A DNA stretch of 64,000 nucleotides. It comes from Spirochaetales bacterium (GTDB lineage Bacteria > Spirochaetota > Spirochaetia > Treponematales > UBA12059). This document shows positions 27,972-36,539 of this stretch, in pieces. The stretch spans positions 1 through 64,000 of the forward strand of contig JAFGNN010000007.1 in NCBI GenBank assembly GCA_016926955.1, read 5' to 3'. How positions within the stretch are numbered: the first letter of the stretch is position 1; every line of letters starts with the position of its first letter. Both the position numbers and the translations under genes were made by a program. A model generated the notes under the pieces. It made no database searches and had not been told where the DNA came from. It saw only the letters and a list, made by a program, of their open reading frames with translations.

Positions 27972-29998
27972 GGGCGCTCTCCGCCCGGCCCCGCTTCGAG
28001 GATGCGGTATTTCCGTTCGTCTTCAGCGACTGGCGTCCCGACCGGCGCGTCCGAGCCGAGCTGCGCGCGCAAGGCGTCCAGGTCTCGCGGCCGAGCCGGA
28101 TCGTCCTCGCGGCCGAGCAAGGCGTAGACGCGCAGAGCTTCGCTCTTCCCCTTCACTTCCACCGTAGGAAGCTCGCCGAAGGCCCAGCCCTCGCCGAGCT
28201 CGCGGGCGGCGCGCTCGGACAGCAGGATGTCGGTGCCGAAGGGCTTGTTGAGCGCTTCGATACGGGACGCCAGGTTGACCGCGTCGCCGATGACCGTGTA
28301 CTCCATGCGCCGCTCGGAACCGATCTGTCCCGCCAGCACGGGGCCCGCGTTGATGCCGATGCCGATGCGTATGACGGGATCCTCGGGACCTCCGCGGTCC
28401 GCGTTGAACTCCGCGAGCGACGAGCGCATGGCGAGGGCCCCGAGCGCCGCCGCTTCGGTGTCCCGTCCCGTGCCGACCGGCACGCCCCAGATGGCCATGA
28501 TCGCGTCGCCGACGAATTTGTCGACGGTGCCACCCGTCGCTTCGACGCAGGAAACCATGCGCGAAAGGTAGCGGTTCAGGAAGCCGACCACCCGTTCCGG
28601 CTGCATCGTTTCGGAGATGGCGGTGAACGAGCGGATGTCGGAGAACAGCACGGTAGCGACGCGCCGCTCGCCCCCGAGCCTGAGCTCGCCCTTCATGGCC
28701 AGTTCCGCGACGGTCTTGTTGACGAAGCGGCCGAACGCGTCCTTGATCTTCTCACGCTCGGCGAGGCCCCGGCACATTTCGCCGAAGGTTTCGATGAGGG
28801 CGCCAAGCTCGTCTCGCGTGGTGGACTTCGTCGCGAAGGCGAAATCGCCGCCTTCGACCCGCCGCGAGGCTTCCATGAGCACGGCCACCGGTTCCGTGAG
28901 GCTTCGGGAGAAGAACCAGGCGAGCGCGAGGGCGATCGAAAGAACCGCGCCCAGGATCAGGTAGTTGCGCCGCCCGATCGCTTCGACCGCCTCGAAGGCC
29001 AGGCTCGCGGGCGCTTCCGCGACGATGCCGACGCCGGCGAAGGCGGTCCGCGCGAACGCCCCGAGCCGTTCCTCGCCGTCCGCTCCCGGATAGCGCAGCA
29101 GGCCGTTCCCCGCGGGGCTGCCGCGGAGCGCCGTGACGATGGGCAGGGCGGACAGGTCGGACCGCGCCGCGAGCCGCCGGGAGTCGGCGGACAGGATCAG
29201 GACGCCTTCAGCGTTGACGGCCCAGGTCTCCACGATGCCGGGCGCGTCGAACGCGCCGATGAACGGGAGCGCCGAGACCACCGCGACCAGCGGAATTCCG
29301 GCGTCGGAGGACGGAACCGTGATCGATAGCGCGGGCAGGCCCGGCGCGAGCGTCGCGACTCCGACGCCGGGGGCGTTCCCCCTCCCGCTCGCCGCGCGCG
29401 CCGCGGCCTTGACGGACGCTTCCGTGGCCCCGAGCGCGGAAAGCGCCTGACGGTTCGCCAGGGCTTCTCCTCCGGGCCCTTCGACGTAGAGCAGACCGGC
29501 GTTCGCCGCCATGATCCGGGCGGTCGACTCGCCGGTCGGGTCGGCGCCCGCGAGCCTGAGCGCCAGGGCCGCCAGCTCCGCCATGGCGCGAAGCTCCGAT
29601 TCGACCGTTCGCGCCGTCAACTGGGCTATCGCGTGGTTGTTCTCCTCGACACGCGTCGTCGCGTCACGGAGGAAGAAGGTCGAGGCGAGCGCGTTCATGA
29701 CGAGCAGGGCGCTCACGAGCAGGGCGGAGACCATCGCCACGAGCTTGAGCCCGATCGGGAAGCGGACCTTCCTCCGAGCGCCGCCTTCCCGAAGCGCGGC
29801 GCCAAGCGGCGCGCGCGCGCGCGCCGCGTCCGATCCGGGGACGCCGAGCGACGCCGCTCCGCTCCCGGTCGACCGCATCCGCTCGGCCCGTCGGAGCAGA
29901 CCCCCTCCATCGGCCGATCCGGCATCCTTCGCGCCGACGCCCGCCACGCCGTCCATGGCTCCTCGGAGATCGGTCCGGTTCCCGCGCGCCTTCCTCAT
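27968..29998 (-). CDS. Membrane adenylate/guanylate cyclase, class III (about 676 aa)
   Basis: It probably makes cyclic AMP in response to an extracytoplasmic signal. A basic N-terminal stretch is followed by a transmembrane helix (LKLVAMVSALLVSALLVMNA), an extracytoplasmic sensor domain of Cache size (about 240 residues), a second helix (YLILGAVLSIALALAWFF), HAMP, and the catalytic domain. The latter has metal-binding Asp in LFSDIRSFTAISE and in VGDAIMAIWG, and the NLASRIEAL helix. The ORF-track start at 30079 overlaps the HU terminator, so translation must begin further in. I use MRKARGN (29998); MDGVAGVG is another option. Confidence 0.85.
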   Translation of the reverse strand: MRKARGNRTDLRGAMDGVAGVGAKDAGSADGGGLLRRAERMRSTGSGAASLGVPGSDAARARAPLGAALREGGARRKVRFPIGLKLVAMVSALLVSALLVMNALASTFFLRDATTRVEENNHAIAQLTARTVESELRAMAELAALALRLAGADPTGESTARIMAANAGLLYVEGPGGEALANRQALSALGATEASVKAAARAASGRGNAPGVGVATLAPGLPALSITVPSSDAGIPLVAVVSALPFIGAFDAPGIVETWAVNAEGVLILSADSRRLAARSDLSALPIVTALRGSPAGNGLLRYPGADGEERLGAFARTAFAGVGIVAEAPASLAFEAVEAIGRRNYLILGAVLSIALALAWFFSRSLTEPVAVLMEASRRVEGGDFAFATKSTTRDELGALIETFGEMCRGLAEREKIKDAFGRFVNKTVAELAMKGELRLGGERRVATVLFSDIRSFTAISETMQPERVVGFLNRYLSRMVSCVEATGGTVDKFVGDAIMAIWGVPVGTGRDTEAAALGALAMRSSLAEFNADRGGPEDPVIRIGIGINAGPVLAGQIGSERRMEYTVIGDAVNLASRIEALNKPFGTDILLSERAARELGEGWAFGELPTVEVKGKSEALRVYALLGREDDPARPRDLDALRAQLGSDAPVGTPVAEDERKYRILEAGPGGERP

Positions 29999-30077
29999 CC
30001 CTCGGAGGATACTCCACTCCGGCCCGCTCCGCCAGAACGCCCCGGCCCCGCACGTCGCGGCCGTAGACCGTTCAGGC

Positions 30078-30137
30078 AAAAAAAACGCCCCGCGTCACGT
30101 CTGACGGCGGGGCGGAGCCGCCCGCGAGTGGGCGGCC
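30078..30137 (-). terminator. Strong intrinsic terminator of the HU gene (tandem hairpins)
   Basis: On the minus strand a first hairpin (GCCGCCC/GGGCGGC) is followed by CGCCCCGC/GCGGGGCG and then eight T. It lies directly beyond the HU stop and separates HU from the cyclase operon. Confidence 0.9.
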
Positions 30138-30161
30138 TATCGGAGGAAGTCGTGGACGCCC

Positions 30162-30467
30162 TTACTTGGTGCCGAGTATCGCGTCCTTGCACGCCTTCGA
30201 GATGGTCATCTTCACGGTGGTCTTCGCGGCGATCTTGATCTGCTCGCCGGTCTTGGGGTTGCGGCCCATGCGGGCCTTGCGCTTGTTCAGCTTCAGGATG
30301 CCGATTCCGGGCAACGTGAATTTCTTGTTCTTCTTCGCTTCCTTGTATGCGAGCTCCACCACGGATTCGAGGAAGGCGGCGGCATCCTTCTTGGTGACGC
30401 CGTTCTTCTCGGCGAGCCAGGCGATCACTTTTGCCTTGGTCATGGGCTTCGGTTCGGCGGTCGGCAT
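30162..30467 (-). CDS. HU/IHF family nucleoid protein (101 aa)
   Basis: This is a small dimeric DNA-bending protein. The HU fold is recognisable from MTKAKVIAWLAEKNGVTKKDA through the beta-arm core KFTLPGIGILKLNKRKARMGRNPKTGEQI, with the GRNPKTGE signature. The start MPTAEPKPM has AGGAG eight bases upstream, and the protein has an eight-residue N-terminal extension before the usual Met-Thr-Lys. The track start at 30575 is too long. An isolated gene with its own terminator, as expected for a highly expressed nucleoid protein. Confidence 0.93.
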   Translation of the reverse strand: MPTAEPKPMTKAKVIAWLAEKNGVTKKDAAAFLESVVELAYKEAKKNKKFTLPGIGILKLNKRKARMGRNPKTGEQIKIAAKTTVKMTISKACKDAILGTK

Positions 30468-30638
30468 TTTTCCACTCCTGCGTGAAGGGCTTCGGGCGCC
30501 GGGAGACGCCCGGTATCGCGCCAGTATCCACCACTTCACGTCGGCGCGCAAGCGCGGGAAGGGTCGCGCGCCCATCGACCATCGATAAAACCAAGCATAA
30601 ATGCCAGCGCGGCGAGGGGTCTATTCAAACCGTGACGG

Positions 30639-30717
30639 GCGGGGCCTGACGAGCGGAAACGCACACCATCACGCTCAAGCTCTCGCGTGACGGCGCGTGT
30701 TTCCGCTCATCACCCGC
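30639..30717. repeat. Nested palindrome upstream of HU
   Basis: The arms carry GAGCGGAAACG and its inverted counterpart (TTTCCGCTC), extended by GC-rich partial matches. Within the 30-base loop lies a second palindrome, TCACGC and GCGTGA. It occupies the 367-base gap between HU and the DUF4932 gene, which has no other feature I can support. It could form a cruciform or end the transcript of neither gene; no U-tract is present. Confidence 0.5.
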
Positions 30718-30834
30718 CGTGCTTCCCGGTTCACTTCGGCGCTTGCCGGGCTGGCCCCAGCCACGCCGCCTTCGTGCCGATGGGTGCGCATCGGACGCGG
30801 CGAGGGCGCTTCTCGCGCTCCTTTCGAGGCGGGC

Positions 30835-32502
30835 TCAGCGATATCCGATCCCGATGCCGTCCACCCACAGGGTGCCGGTCTCGTTCAGGAAGACCGCGAA
30901 GTCTATCGATTCGACGAGCCGCGGATCGACCTCGAGCGTTACGGAATCGGCCCGCCGCGCGAAGGATCCCGCGTAGGTCCGGACCGCGAAGCGCCGCGAC
31001 CCGTCCCGGTTCCGGACGATGAACCCGATATAGCTGCCGCCGAACTGTCCGCCTTCCTTCCGTATCTCCTCGGCCTCGACGGACCACGAGGCCTCGAGCC
31101 GACCTTCGCCCGCCGCGACCGGCTTCGTGACGATGACGAACGCGGCGGTATCCGCATCCGCGGCAAGGCGGAGGCGCGGAGTCGCTTCGTTCGTCAGCTC
31201 CGCGAGGCTCGCGCCGCCCCCGGCGGGCACGGTCGCGCCGATGCCGAGCCCGAAGCCCGCGGGCGGCCCGGCCTTTCCCGAATCGGCGGAAAAGTCGGAG
31301 ACGAACGCGGCGACCGGTTCGAGCCCCGCTTCCCGTTCGCGGAAGGCAGCCGCGAGCACGTTCGCCTCCGACGCGAGCGCCTCGACCAGGACCGGCGCGT
31401 AGCTTTCGAAATCCGGATACGCGTCCCGCCGCGCCCGGAAAGCCTCGAGCAGCTCGACGACGCGCCGGATCGGATGGAAGCCATGGTCTTCCTCCCGGAG
31501 CAGCCGCGCCTCCCTCAGCCCGGGACCTCCGAGACCCAGATCCTCCTCCGCCAGGATGCAGGCGGCCCGCAGCACGAGCTCGTTCATGAAGACGGGGACC
31601 TGTCCGTACGCCTGGTCGCGCATGGTTTTCGCGACCGGCTCGAACAGGGCCTGGAGCCGCCGGTCGCCGGAATGCCGTTCGATCGCCGGGTTCACGAAGG
31701 CGTGGCCGAATTCGTGGACCGCCAGCGCAGCCAGGCTCGCGCCGCTCGGGAATTCCGGTCCGTCCGCGCCGAGCCCCGCCCTGATCACCTGGAAGATCTC
31801 CAGCCGCGCCGCATCGCCCGCCCCGAGCGTCCGGGTCGCCGCGTAGCCGCCCGACGGAAACATGGCAGGCGCGAACACGAAACGGTACTCGACCGGCAGG
31901 GCAGGGGCGTAGAAGTCCTCGAGCCACGCCGCGAGGCGCGGCCCTTCGAAACCCGCCGCCGACTCGCCGAGCCATCGCTCGTAGTCGCCGCGATGCCGCT
32001 CCAGGAAGGCGCCGAAATCCGAAGCCCCGTACAGTTCCGAAAGCTCGCGCGCGAAAGCCCCGAGCCGCCCCGGAAAAAGCGCCCGCTTCGCCAGATAGTC
32101 CGACCAGCCCGCCGCCGGGGGCGCGAAGGCGTCGCCGCCCTCGAGCGAGAGCGCGAAGGCGCAGGGCGCGTCATACGTGAAGCCCGTCCGCATGAGGCCC
32201 GCCGAGCGCCGGACGGCCTTCGATGACGAAAAACCGGCCAGATGATCGCGAAGCGCGCGGTAATACGCGTTGCCGCCGTCCGTACCGGGTCCGCGCCCCT
32301 TCCCGACCCAGTCCGTCCAGGCCTGGGCGCCCGCGAGCAGCTCGATCCGCGCGTCAACCTCGAAGCGCATGCCCGGCGCCACCTCGAGGGCGAATTCCGG
32401 CAAGGGCGAACCCGCCCGAGCTTGCGCCGCGCAGGCGGCGAAAATGAACGTCGTCGCGACGCCCGCGACGGAGGTTCGCAATATTCCCATGGCTTTCCGC
32501 AT
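30835..32502 (-). CDS. DUF4932-type predicted zinc metallopeptidase, exported (555 aa)
   Basis: A signal peptide (MGILRTSVAGVATTFIFAACAAQARA) marks an exported protein. The sequence LAVHEFGHAFVNP (about residue 262) is an HExxH zinc motif in the setting typical of DUF4932 proteins, with a downstream Glu-rich segment (NELVLRAACILAEED) that could give the third ligand. The C-terminal 140 residues form a beta-sandwich with SYIGFIVRNRDGSRRFAV and ILWVDGIGIGYR-like strands, perhaps carbohydrate-binding. It may be anchored as a lipoprotein (FAAC), though the residues after Cys (AAQARAG) also fit a signal peptidase I site. Substrate unknown. Confidence 0.75.
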   Translation of the reverse strand: MRKAMGILRTSVAGVATTFIFAACAAQARAGSPLPEFALEVAPGMRFEVDARIELLAGAQAWTDWVGKGRGPGTDGGNAYYRALRDHLAGFSSSKAVRRSAGLMRTGFTYDAPCAFALSLEGGDAFAPPAAGWSDYLAKRALFPGRLGAFARELSELYGASDFGAFLERHRGDYERWLGESAAGFEGPRLAAWLEDFYAPALPVEYRFVFAPAMFPSGGYAATRTLGAGDAARLEIFQVIRAGLGADGPEFPSGASLAALAVHEFGHAFVNPAIERHSGDRRLQALFEPVAKTMRDQAYGQVPVFMNELVLRAACILAEEDLGLGGPGLREARLLREEDHGFHPIRRVVELLEAFRARRDAYPDFESYAPVLVEALASEANVLAAAFREREAGLEPVAAFVSDFSADSGKAGPPAGFGLGIGATVPAGGGASLAELTNEATPRLRLAADADTAAFVIVTKPVAAGEGRLEASWSVEAEEIRKEGGQFGGSYIGFIVRNRDGSRRFAVRTYAGSFARRADSVTLEVDPRLVESIDFAVFLNETGTLWVDGIGIGYR

Positions 32503-32729
32503 GGCCCATGCTAGATCGGCCCGGCTTTCCGCCGCAACGAGTAGATCCGGAAAAATGCGCCCCAGAGCGAACGCGAACGGGTGCGTCCGTTCGCCGCCAG
32601 GCCCCGCGCGGGAAAGTCCGCGGCCAGGCCCGGCGCCGTCGTCCGGATTCCTTCACCCGCTCTGGCGGAATCGCTCCCGACCTTCCATACTTCGCCGCGT
32701 GCGCGCCGGAGGGCGCGGGAGGGGGCTGC

Positions 32730-33089
32730 ATGGACAAGGGCAAGGCGGCGGCGGACCGCAAGCTGCTCATCAGGCTCGCGAGCCTGCCGGACATCGACAC
32801 GCTCGACGACGTGGGCGAGTACGGCTATTCGGGCTACGGGCGCTTCGCGGTGCTCGAGGACGGCGGCTTCTGGTTCGGCGAGACGCGCTCGAGCCATCCA
32901 TCCACCACCGACACGGGCTGGTACTGGGCCACCACCAAGTCGGGCGAGCTCCTGGTATCGGCGCGCGGCGCGGTCTCCGACGGCGAGGCGCTCTTCGGCA
33001 AACGCAAGCCCGTGCTGGCCCTGCTCATCGACGAGCTCGTGAAGATGCGCTACATCCGCAAGCCGGCCTCGATCGAGCTCAAGCGCTAA
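32730..33089 (+). CDS. Hypothetical protein (119 aa)
   Basis: GGGAGGGG precedes the ATG at a good distance; the longer track ORF upstream is GC-rich shadow. The protein is soluble, with a central aromatic stretch (YGYSGYGRFAVLEDGGFWFGE, TGWYWATT) and a helical C terminus (PVLALLIDELVKMRYIRKP). There is no signal peptide and no motif I recognise. The gene stands alone on the plus strand between two minus-strand blocks, so the context gives no hint. Confidence 0.65.
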   Translation: MDKGKAAADRKLLIRLASLPDIDTLDDVGEYGYSGYGRFAVLEDGGFWFGETRSSHPSTTDTGWYWATTKSGELLVSARGAVSDGEALFGKRKPVLALLIDELVKMRYIRKPASIELKR

Positions 33090-33173
33090 TAGGGCTCGAC
33101 GTATCCCGCGCGCGGCCCGGCAAGCGGCGCTGCCGCACGGTTCGGCCCTTCGGTGCCGGCCGCCCGGCGCGGC

Positions 33174-33848
33174 CTAGCCCGTCGTCCCGCCCGCGCTATC
33201 GCCGCGTTTTCCCGGACGGGCGGCGTCGATGTCGGCCTCCAGGTCGAGCGTGGCCTCGAGCGTCTCGAGCTCCGCGCGCAACTCGGCCAGGTTGTCCTCC
33301 TGCAGGCTGTGCAACTGCCTCCGGTGGGCCGCTATGAGGGAGTCGAGCGCCGCTCCGACCCGCGCGCGCGCGTCCTCAACCTGCTCGCGCGAGCCCCCGC
33401 GCGATTCGATCTGCAACGCGAGCCTCGCCGCGCGCGCGGAAGCCTCGCCCTGGGCGGCGACGAAGGCGAAGGCGGCCGCGGCGTCCTTCGGGTCCTCCTC
33501 GACGTCGGCGGCGATGGCCCCGAGCAGGCCCGAGAGCTCGCGCAGCTTCGGCAGCAGCGCGTCGCGCGGCCCCAGGCCCTTCGCGGTGGCCTCCAGCGAG
33601 GAAGCCGCCTCGCGCGCGACGGCCGCGGCCCGCTTCGCCAGGGCCGGATCGACGAACTCGCCGATCGGCGTCGGCTTCCGTTCCCGCGCCATCCCAGAAA
33701 GCAGCGCCCAGAGCGCGGCGTAGCCCGCCACGCCCGCGCCCGCGCTCCACGTCAGGGGTATGCCCAGGACCAGCCAGAACAGGGCGAAGAGGACTCCGGC
33801 ACCACCGGCCGAGGCAAGCGCCCGCATCGATCCGCCTTGTTCTCTCAT
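33174..33848 (-). CDS. XpaC-like membrane protein (224 aa)
   Basis: Two N-terminal membrane segments (ASAGGAGVLFALFWLVLGIPL and GAGVAGYAALWALLSGM) are followed by a helical cytoplasmic domain with LPKLRELSGLLGAIAADVEEDPKD and a Glu/Ala-rich C terminus (EDNLAELRAELETLEATLDLEADI). This resembles the XpaC / 5-bromo-4-chloroindolyl-phosphate hydrolysis family, which is often encoded near TelA-type toxic-anion proteins. Its biochemical function is not established. The gene overlaps the vWA gene by four bases (ATGA), with GGGAGG upstream, so the two are translationally coupled. Confidence 0.6.
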   Translation of the reverse strand: MREQGGSMRALASAGGAGVLFALFWLVLGIPLTWSAGAGVAGYAALWALLSGMARERKPTPIGEFVDPALAKRAAAVAREAASSLEATAKGLGPRDALLPKLRELSGLLGAIAADVEEDPKDAAAAFAFVAAQGEASARAARLALQIESRGGSREQVEDARARVGAALDSLIAAHRRQLHSLQEDNLAELRAELETLEATLDLEADIDAARPGKRGDSAGGTTG

Positions 33849-34726
33849 GGCCGCGCCTCCCCGGCAGCCTCGAGCCGCGTCGCGTCGGCCTCGAGCAGGT
33901 TCGAAAGCGCCCGCGCCAGCTCCTCCTGGTCCGCGGCGCCCAGGACGCGCGCGCCGTAGGACTCGAGCGGCTCGAAGCGTCCCGCGTCGATGTCGAAGCC
34001 GATGAAACTGACCAGGGTCGAACTGGTGAACACCGGGTTATCCTCAGTCGAAGCGCTCGACCGGTTCGCGCGCACGGCCTCCAGCACGTCGGCCGGGTCG
34101 GCGCCGCGCGCGTTCTCGCCGTCGGTCACCACGATCAGCGAGCGGAGGATCAGACCCGAGAGGGCGAGGCGCTCGACGCCGGCCTCGATGGCCGAGCCGA
34201 TGGCCGTGGAGCCCTCCGGCATGAAGGATCTCGGATCCTCCACGATGACCCTGAGCCGCGCGAGTCCTTCCGCGTCGAGCGCGACGAGCGGCAGGAGCTC
34301 GCGGACCTCCGACGAGAAGGCGAGCACGCCCGCCTTCACGACCTGGCCCTCCGGCGCCTCGGCCGCGATGCGTTCGAGGGTGTCGGCAACCTGCGAAAAC
34401 GCCATCGAAGCCTGTACGTACTTGGCCCGACCGCCGGCCGCGGGCGCGGCGGCCATGGAGCCCGACACGTCCACCGCCACCACCACCGCTATCCCCAGGT
34501 CGTCGCGGGCGGCGAGCGCCGGGTTGAAATCCTCGCCGAAGCGGAGGACATAGCCGTCCTGCGCCGCGGCGGGGCTTTGCTCCGACCCGCCGGCCGCCTG
34601 GACGGCGACGGCGGAGCGCTCCCTCTCGGCGCAGCGCGCTATCGAGCTGCCCGCGACCACGACCAGGACGATCGCGATGATGGCGCTCCTGGGAGTATTG
34701 AAGAGCGGTCCCTTGCGCTTGTCCAT
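33845..34726 (-). CDS. Membrane-anchored von Willebrand factor A domain protein (293 aa)
   Basis: An N-terminal membrane anchor (AIIAIVLVVVAGSSIARC) precedes a vWA domain with a complete MIDAS site: DVSGS (about residue 88), Thr in GSTAIGSAI, and Asp in VVTDGE. vWA domains bind metal and a protein partner, so this probably assembles a complex. It follows the SBP-OmpA gene by 13 bases and overlaps XpaC by four. The alternative of a lipoprotein (ARC) is less likely because the segment lacks a proper lipobox. Confidence 0.8.
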   Translation of the reverse strand: MDKRKGPLFNTPRSAIIAIVLVVVAGSSIARCAERERSAVAVQAAGGSEQSPAAAQDGYVLRFGEDFNPALAARDDLGIAVVVAVDVSGSMAAAPAAGGRAKYVQASMAFSQVADTLERIAAEAPEGQVVKAGVLAFSSEVRELLPLVALDAEGLARLRVIVEDPRSFMPEGSTAIGSAIEAGVERLALSGLILRSLIVVTDGENARGADPADVLEAVRANRSSASTEDNPVFTSSTLVSFIGFDIDAGRFEPLESYGARVLGAADQEELARALSNLLEADATRLEAAGEARP

Positions 34727-34739
34727 CGCCGGCGGCCGC

Positions 34740-36425
34740 TTACTCGAAGCTGATGAAGCGGACCTCGACGCGGCGGTTGGCCGCGTGGTCCACGGGATCG
34801 ACCGGCGAGTCCCAGCCGCGCCCCTCGGTGACGACGCGCTCGGGGTCGACGCCGAAGCGCTCGACGAGCAGGGTCTTCACGAACTCCGCGCGCCGCTTGG
34901 AAATCAGCTTGGCCTGGGCGCTCGCCTCGACGAAGGCCGTCGCGCCCTGCGATCGGAATTCCTCCATCTTGCTCGTGTCCAGGTGCCCGATCAGCTTCAG
35001 GACCGTGGTGCCGAGGAACTCGGTCTGCTCCGCCACTCGCGCCAGGAGTCGCATGTTCTCCCGGATTTCCGCGGTATCCGAATCCGGGTCGAACTTGAGT
35101 TGCTGCGCCTCGAAGAAAAGGCGCACGTCGTTGGCCAGCACGGTCCGCTGGTTCTCCAGGTCGTTGATGTCGAGGGCCGCGTCGCGGTTGAAGCTGTCCT
35201 GGATGGTGTTGGCCTGCGCGTCGAAGCGGCCCGACTTGGCCGCGGCATCGATGCCCGTCCGCGCGATGGCGCGGTCCGCCTCGTAGCTCGCGTCGCCCGG
35301 AAGGGCGCCGAGCAGCTTGTAGTATTCCTGCGCAAGGTAGAAGAGCTTGTGCGCGCCGATCGGGTTCTCCGGGTCGAAGAACATGCGCGACTCGGGGAAG
35401 GTGGCCAGGTGCACCTCGTCGAGCATGCCCTTCGCCTCCGACACGCCGCCGGGCAGCTTGTAGAATTCCGCCATGGCCCGGTACGCGGGCGCCGGATCCT
35501 TGGCCAGCAGGTCCACGCCCTCGAAGATGCCGGCCACGAGGCCCGCCACCAGCTCCGGCTTCTCGCGCGCGAAGTCGTTGCGCGCCACGAACACGTCGGC
35601 GATCAGCTGGTTGGCGTCCTTCGAGGTGATGAGCAGGCGCGTACCCTTCACGAAGCCCTCGCTGCCCTCGTCCACCGCGTCGGTCAGGAAGGGCGTCCAG
35701 GTCACCCAGGCCGCGATGCCCGGATTGTCGCGGAAGGTCTCCAGGGCCTCGGGACCGTCGTCGACATGTACCACCTTGACCGAGCGCGGGTCGATGCCGA
35801 GCTGGGCGATGTACCAGAGCAGGAAGAAGGAGTAGGGAGCCGGCGAGCTCGTCAGGATGGTCTTGCCCTCGAGGTCGCGTCCCTGCTTCACGAAGTCGCG
35901 CACCAAAATGCCGTCGCCGCCGACCGACCAGTCGAAGAGGCCGATGGCCTGGGGCACCACGCGCTTGTCCGCCTTGAGCGCGTCGTAGAGCAGGGGCAGC
36001 CCGTCCATGCCGGACCAGATGACCGGCCAGCGTCCGGCGGCGAAGCCGTCGAGCTGGGCCTGCGCGCTCTCCTCCGGCACCAGCTCCACGGCGAAGCGGT
36101 GCGAGCGGTAGAACGCGGAATCGCGATTCGGCTTCGAGCCGCCGTTCGCGGCGAAGAGGGCCGCGTAACCGCCCCAGGTGTCCAGCGGTATGCGGAGGAG
36201 GGGGACGGGACCGTCGCCCAGGTCGACGCTCGAGAGGCTGTAGCCGCCGATGCCCGCGATGCGGAGCGGCTCGATGCTCGCCGCGGGCAGCCTGTCGGTG
36301 CCGGGCACCGCCGCCGTCGCGCCGGGGGTGGCCAGGGCGCCCTGCGGCGTCAGGAAGCGCCAGGCAAGGGCGGCGCCGACGATGACGAGCAGCACCACGA
36401 GTCCGATCCAGAACGATTTCTTCAT
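34740..36425 (-). CDS. Substrate-binding-protein/OmpA fusion, membrane anchored (561 aa)
   Basis: An N-terminal membrane helix (SFWIGLVVLLVIVGAALAWRF) is followed by a periplasmic substrate-binding-protein fold (about residues 50-380) of the NMT1/nitrate-sulfonate or phosphate type (LRIPLDTWGGYAALFAA, WPVIWSGMDGLPLLYD). The C terminus is an OmpA-like peptidoglycan-binding domain (IGHLDTS, SKRRAEFVKTLLVERFGV, NRRVEVRF). The start has GGAGG five bases before ATG. No permease or ATPase gene is adjacent, so the SBP part more likely senses a ligand at the cell wall than imports it. It forms an operon with the vWA and XpaC-like genes. Confidence 0.8.
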   Translation of the reverse strand: MKKSFWIGLVVLLVIVGAALAWRFLTPQGALATPGATAAVPGTDRLPAASIEPLRIAGIGGYSLSSVDLGDGPVPLLRIPLDTWGGYAALFAANGGSKPNRDSAFYRSHRFAVELVPEESAQAQLDGFAAGRWPVIWSGMDGLPLLYDALKADKRVVPQAIGLFDWSVGGDGILVRDFVKQGRDLEGKTILTSSPAPYSFFLLWYIAQLGIDPRSVKVVHVDDGPEALETFRDNPGIAAWVTWTPFLTDAVDEGSEGFVKGTRLLITSKDANQLIADVFVARNDFAREKPELVAGLVAGIFEGVDLLAKDPAPAYRAMAEFYKLPGGVSEAKGMLDEVHLATFPESRMFFDPENPIGAHKLFYLAQEYYKLLGALPGDASYEADRAIARTGIDAAAKSGRFDAQANTIQDSFNRDAALDINDLENQRTVLANDVRLFFEAQQLKFDPDSDTAEIRENMRLLARVAEQTEFLGTTVLKLIGHLDTSKMEEFRSQGATAFVEASAQAKLISKRRAEFVKTLLVERFGVDPERVVTEGRGWDSPVDPVDHAANRRVEVRFISFE

Positions 36426-36539
36426 CAGAGCCTCCGTCGACCGATCATGTCCGCGTCCGCGGCCGGGTGTCAATGCGCGGCTTTACCGCGCGGCGCCTTC
36501 CGCCCGCGGGCCGCACTTTGCCCGCGCCGCGCGGCGCCT

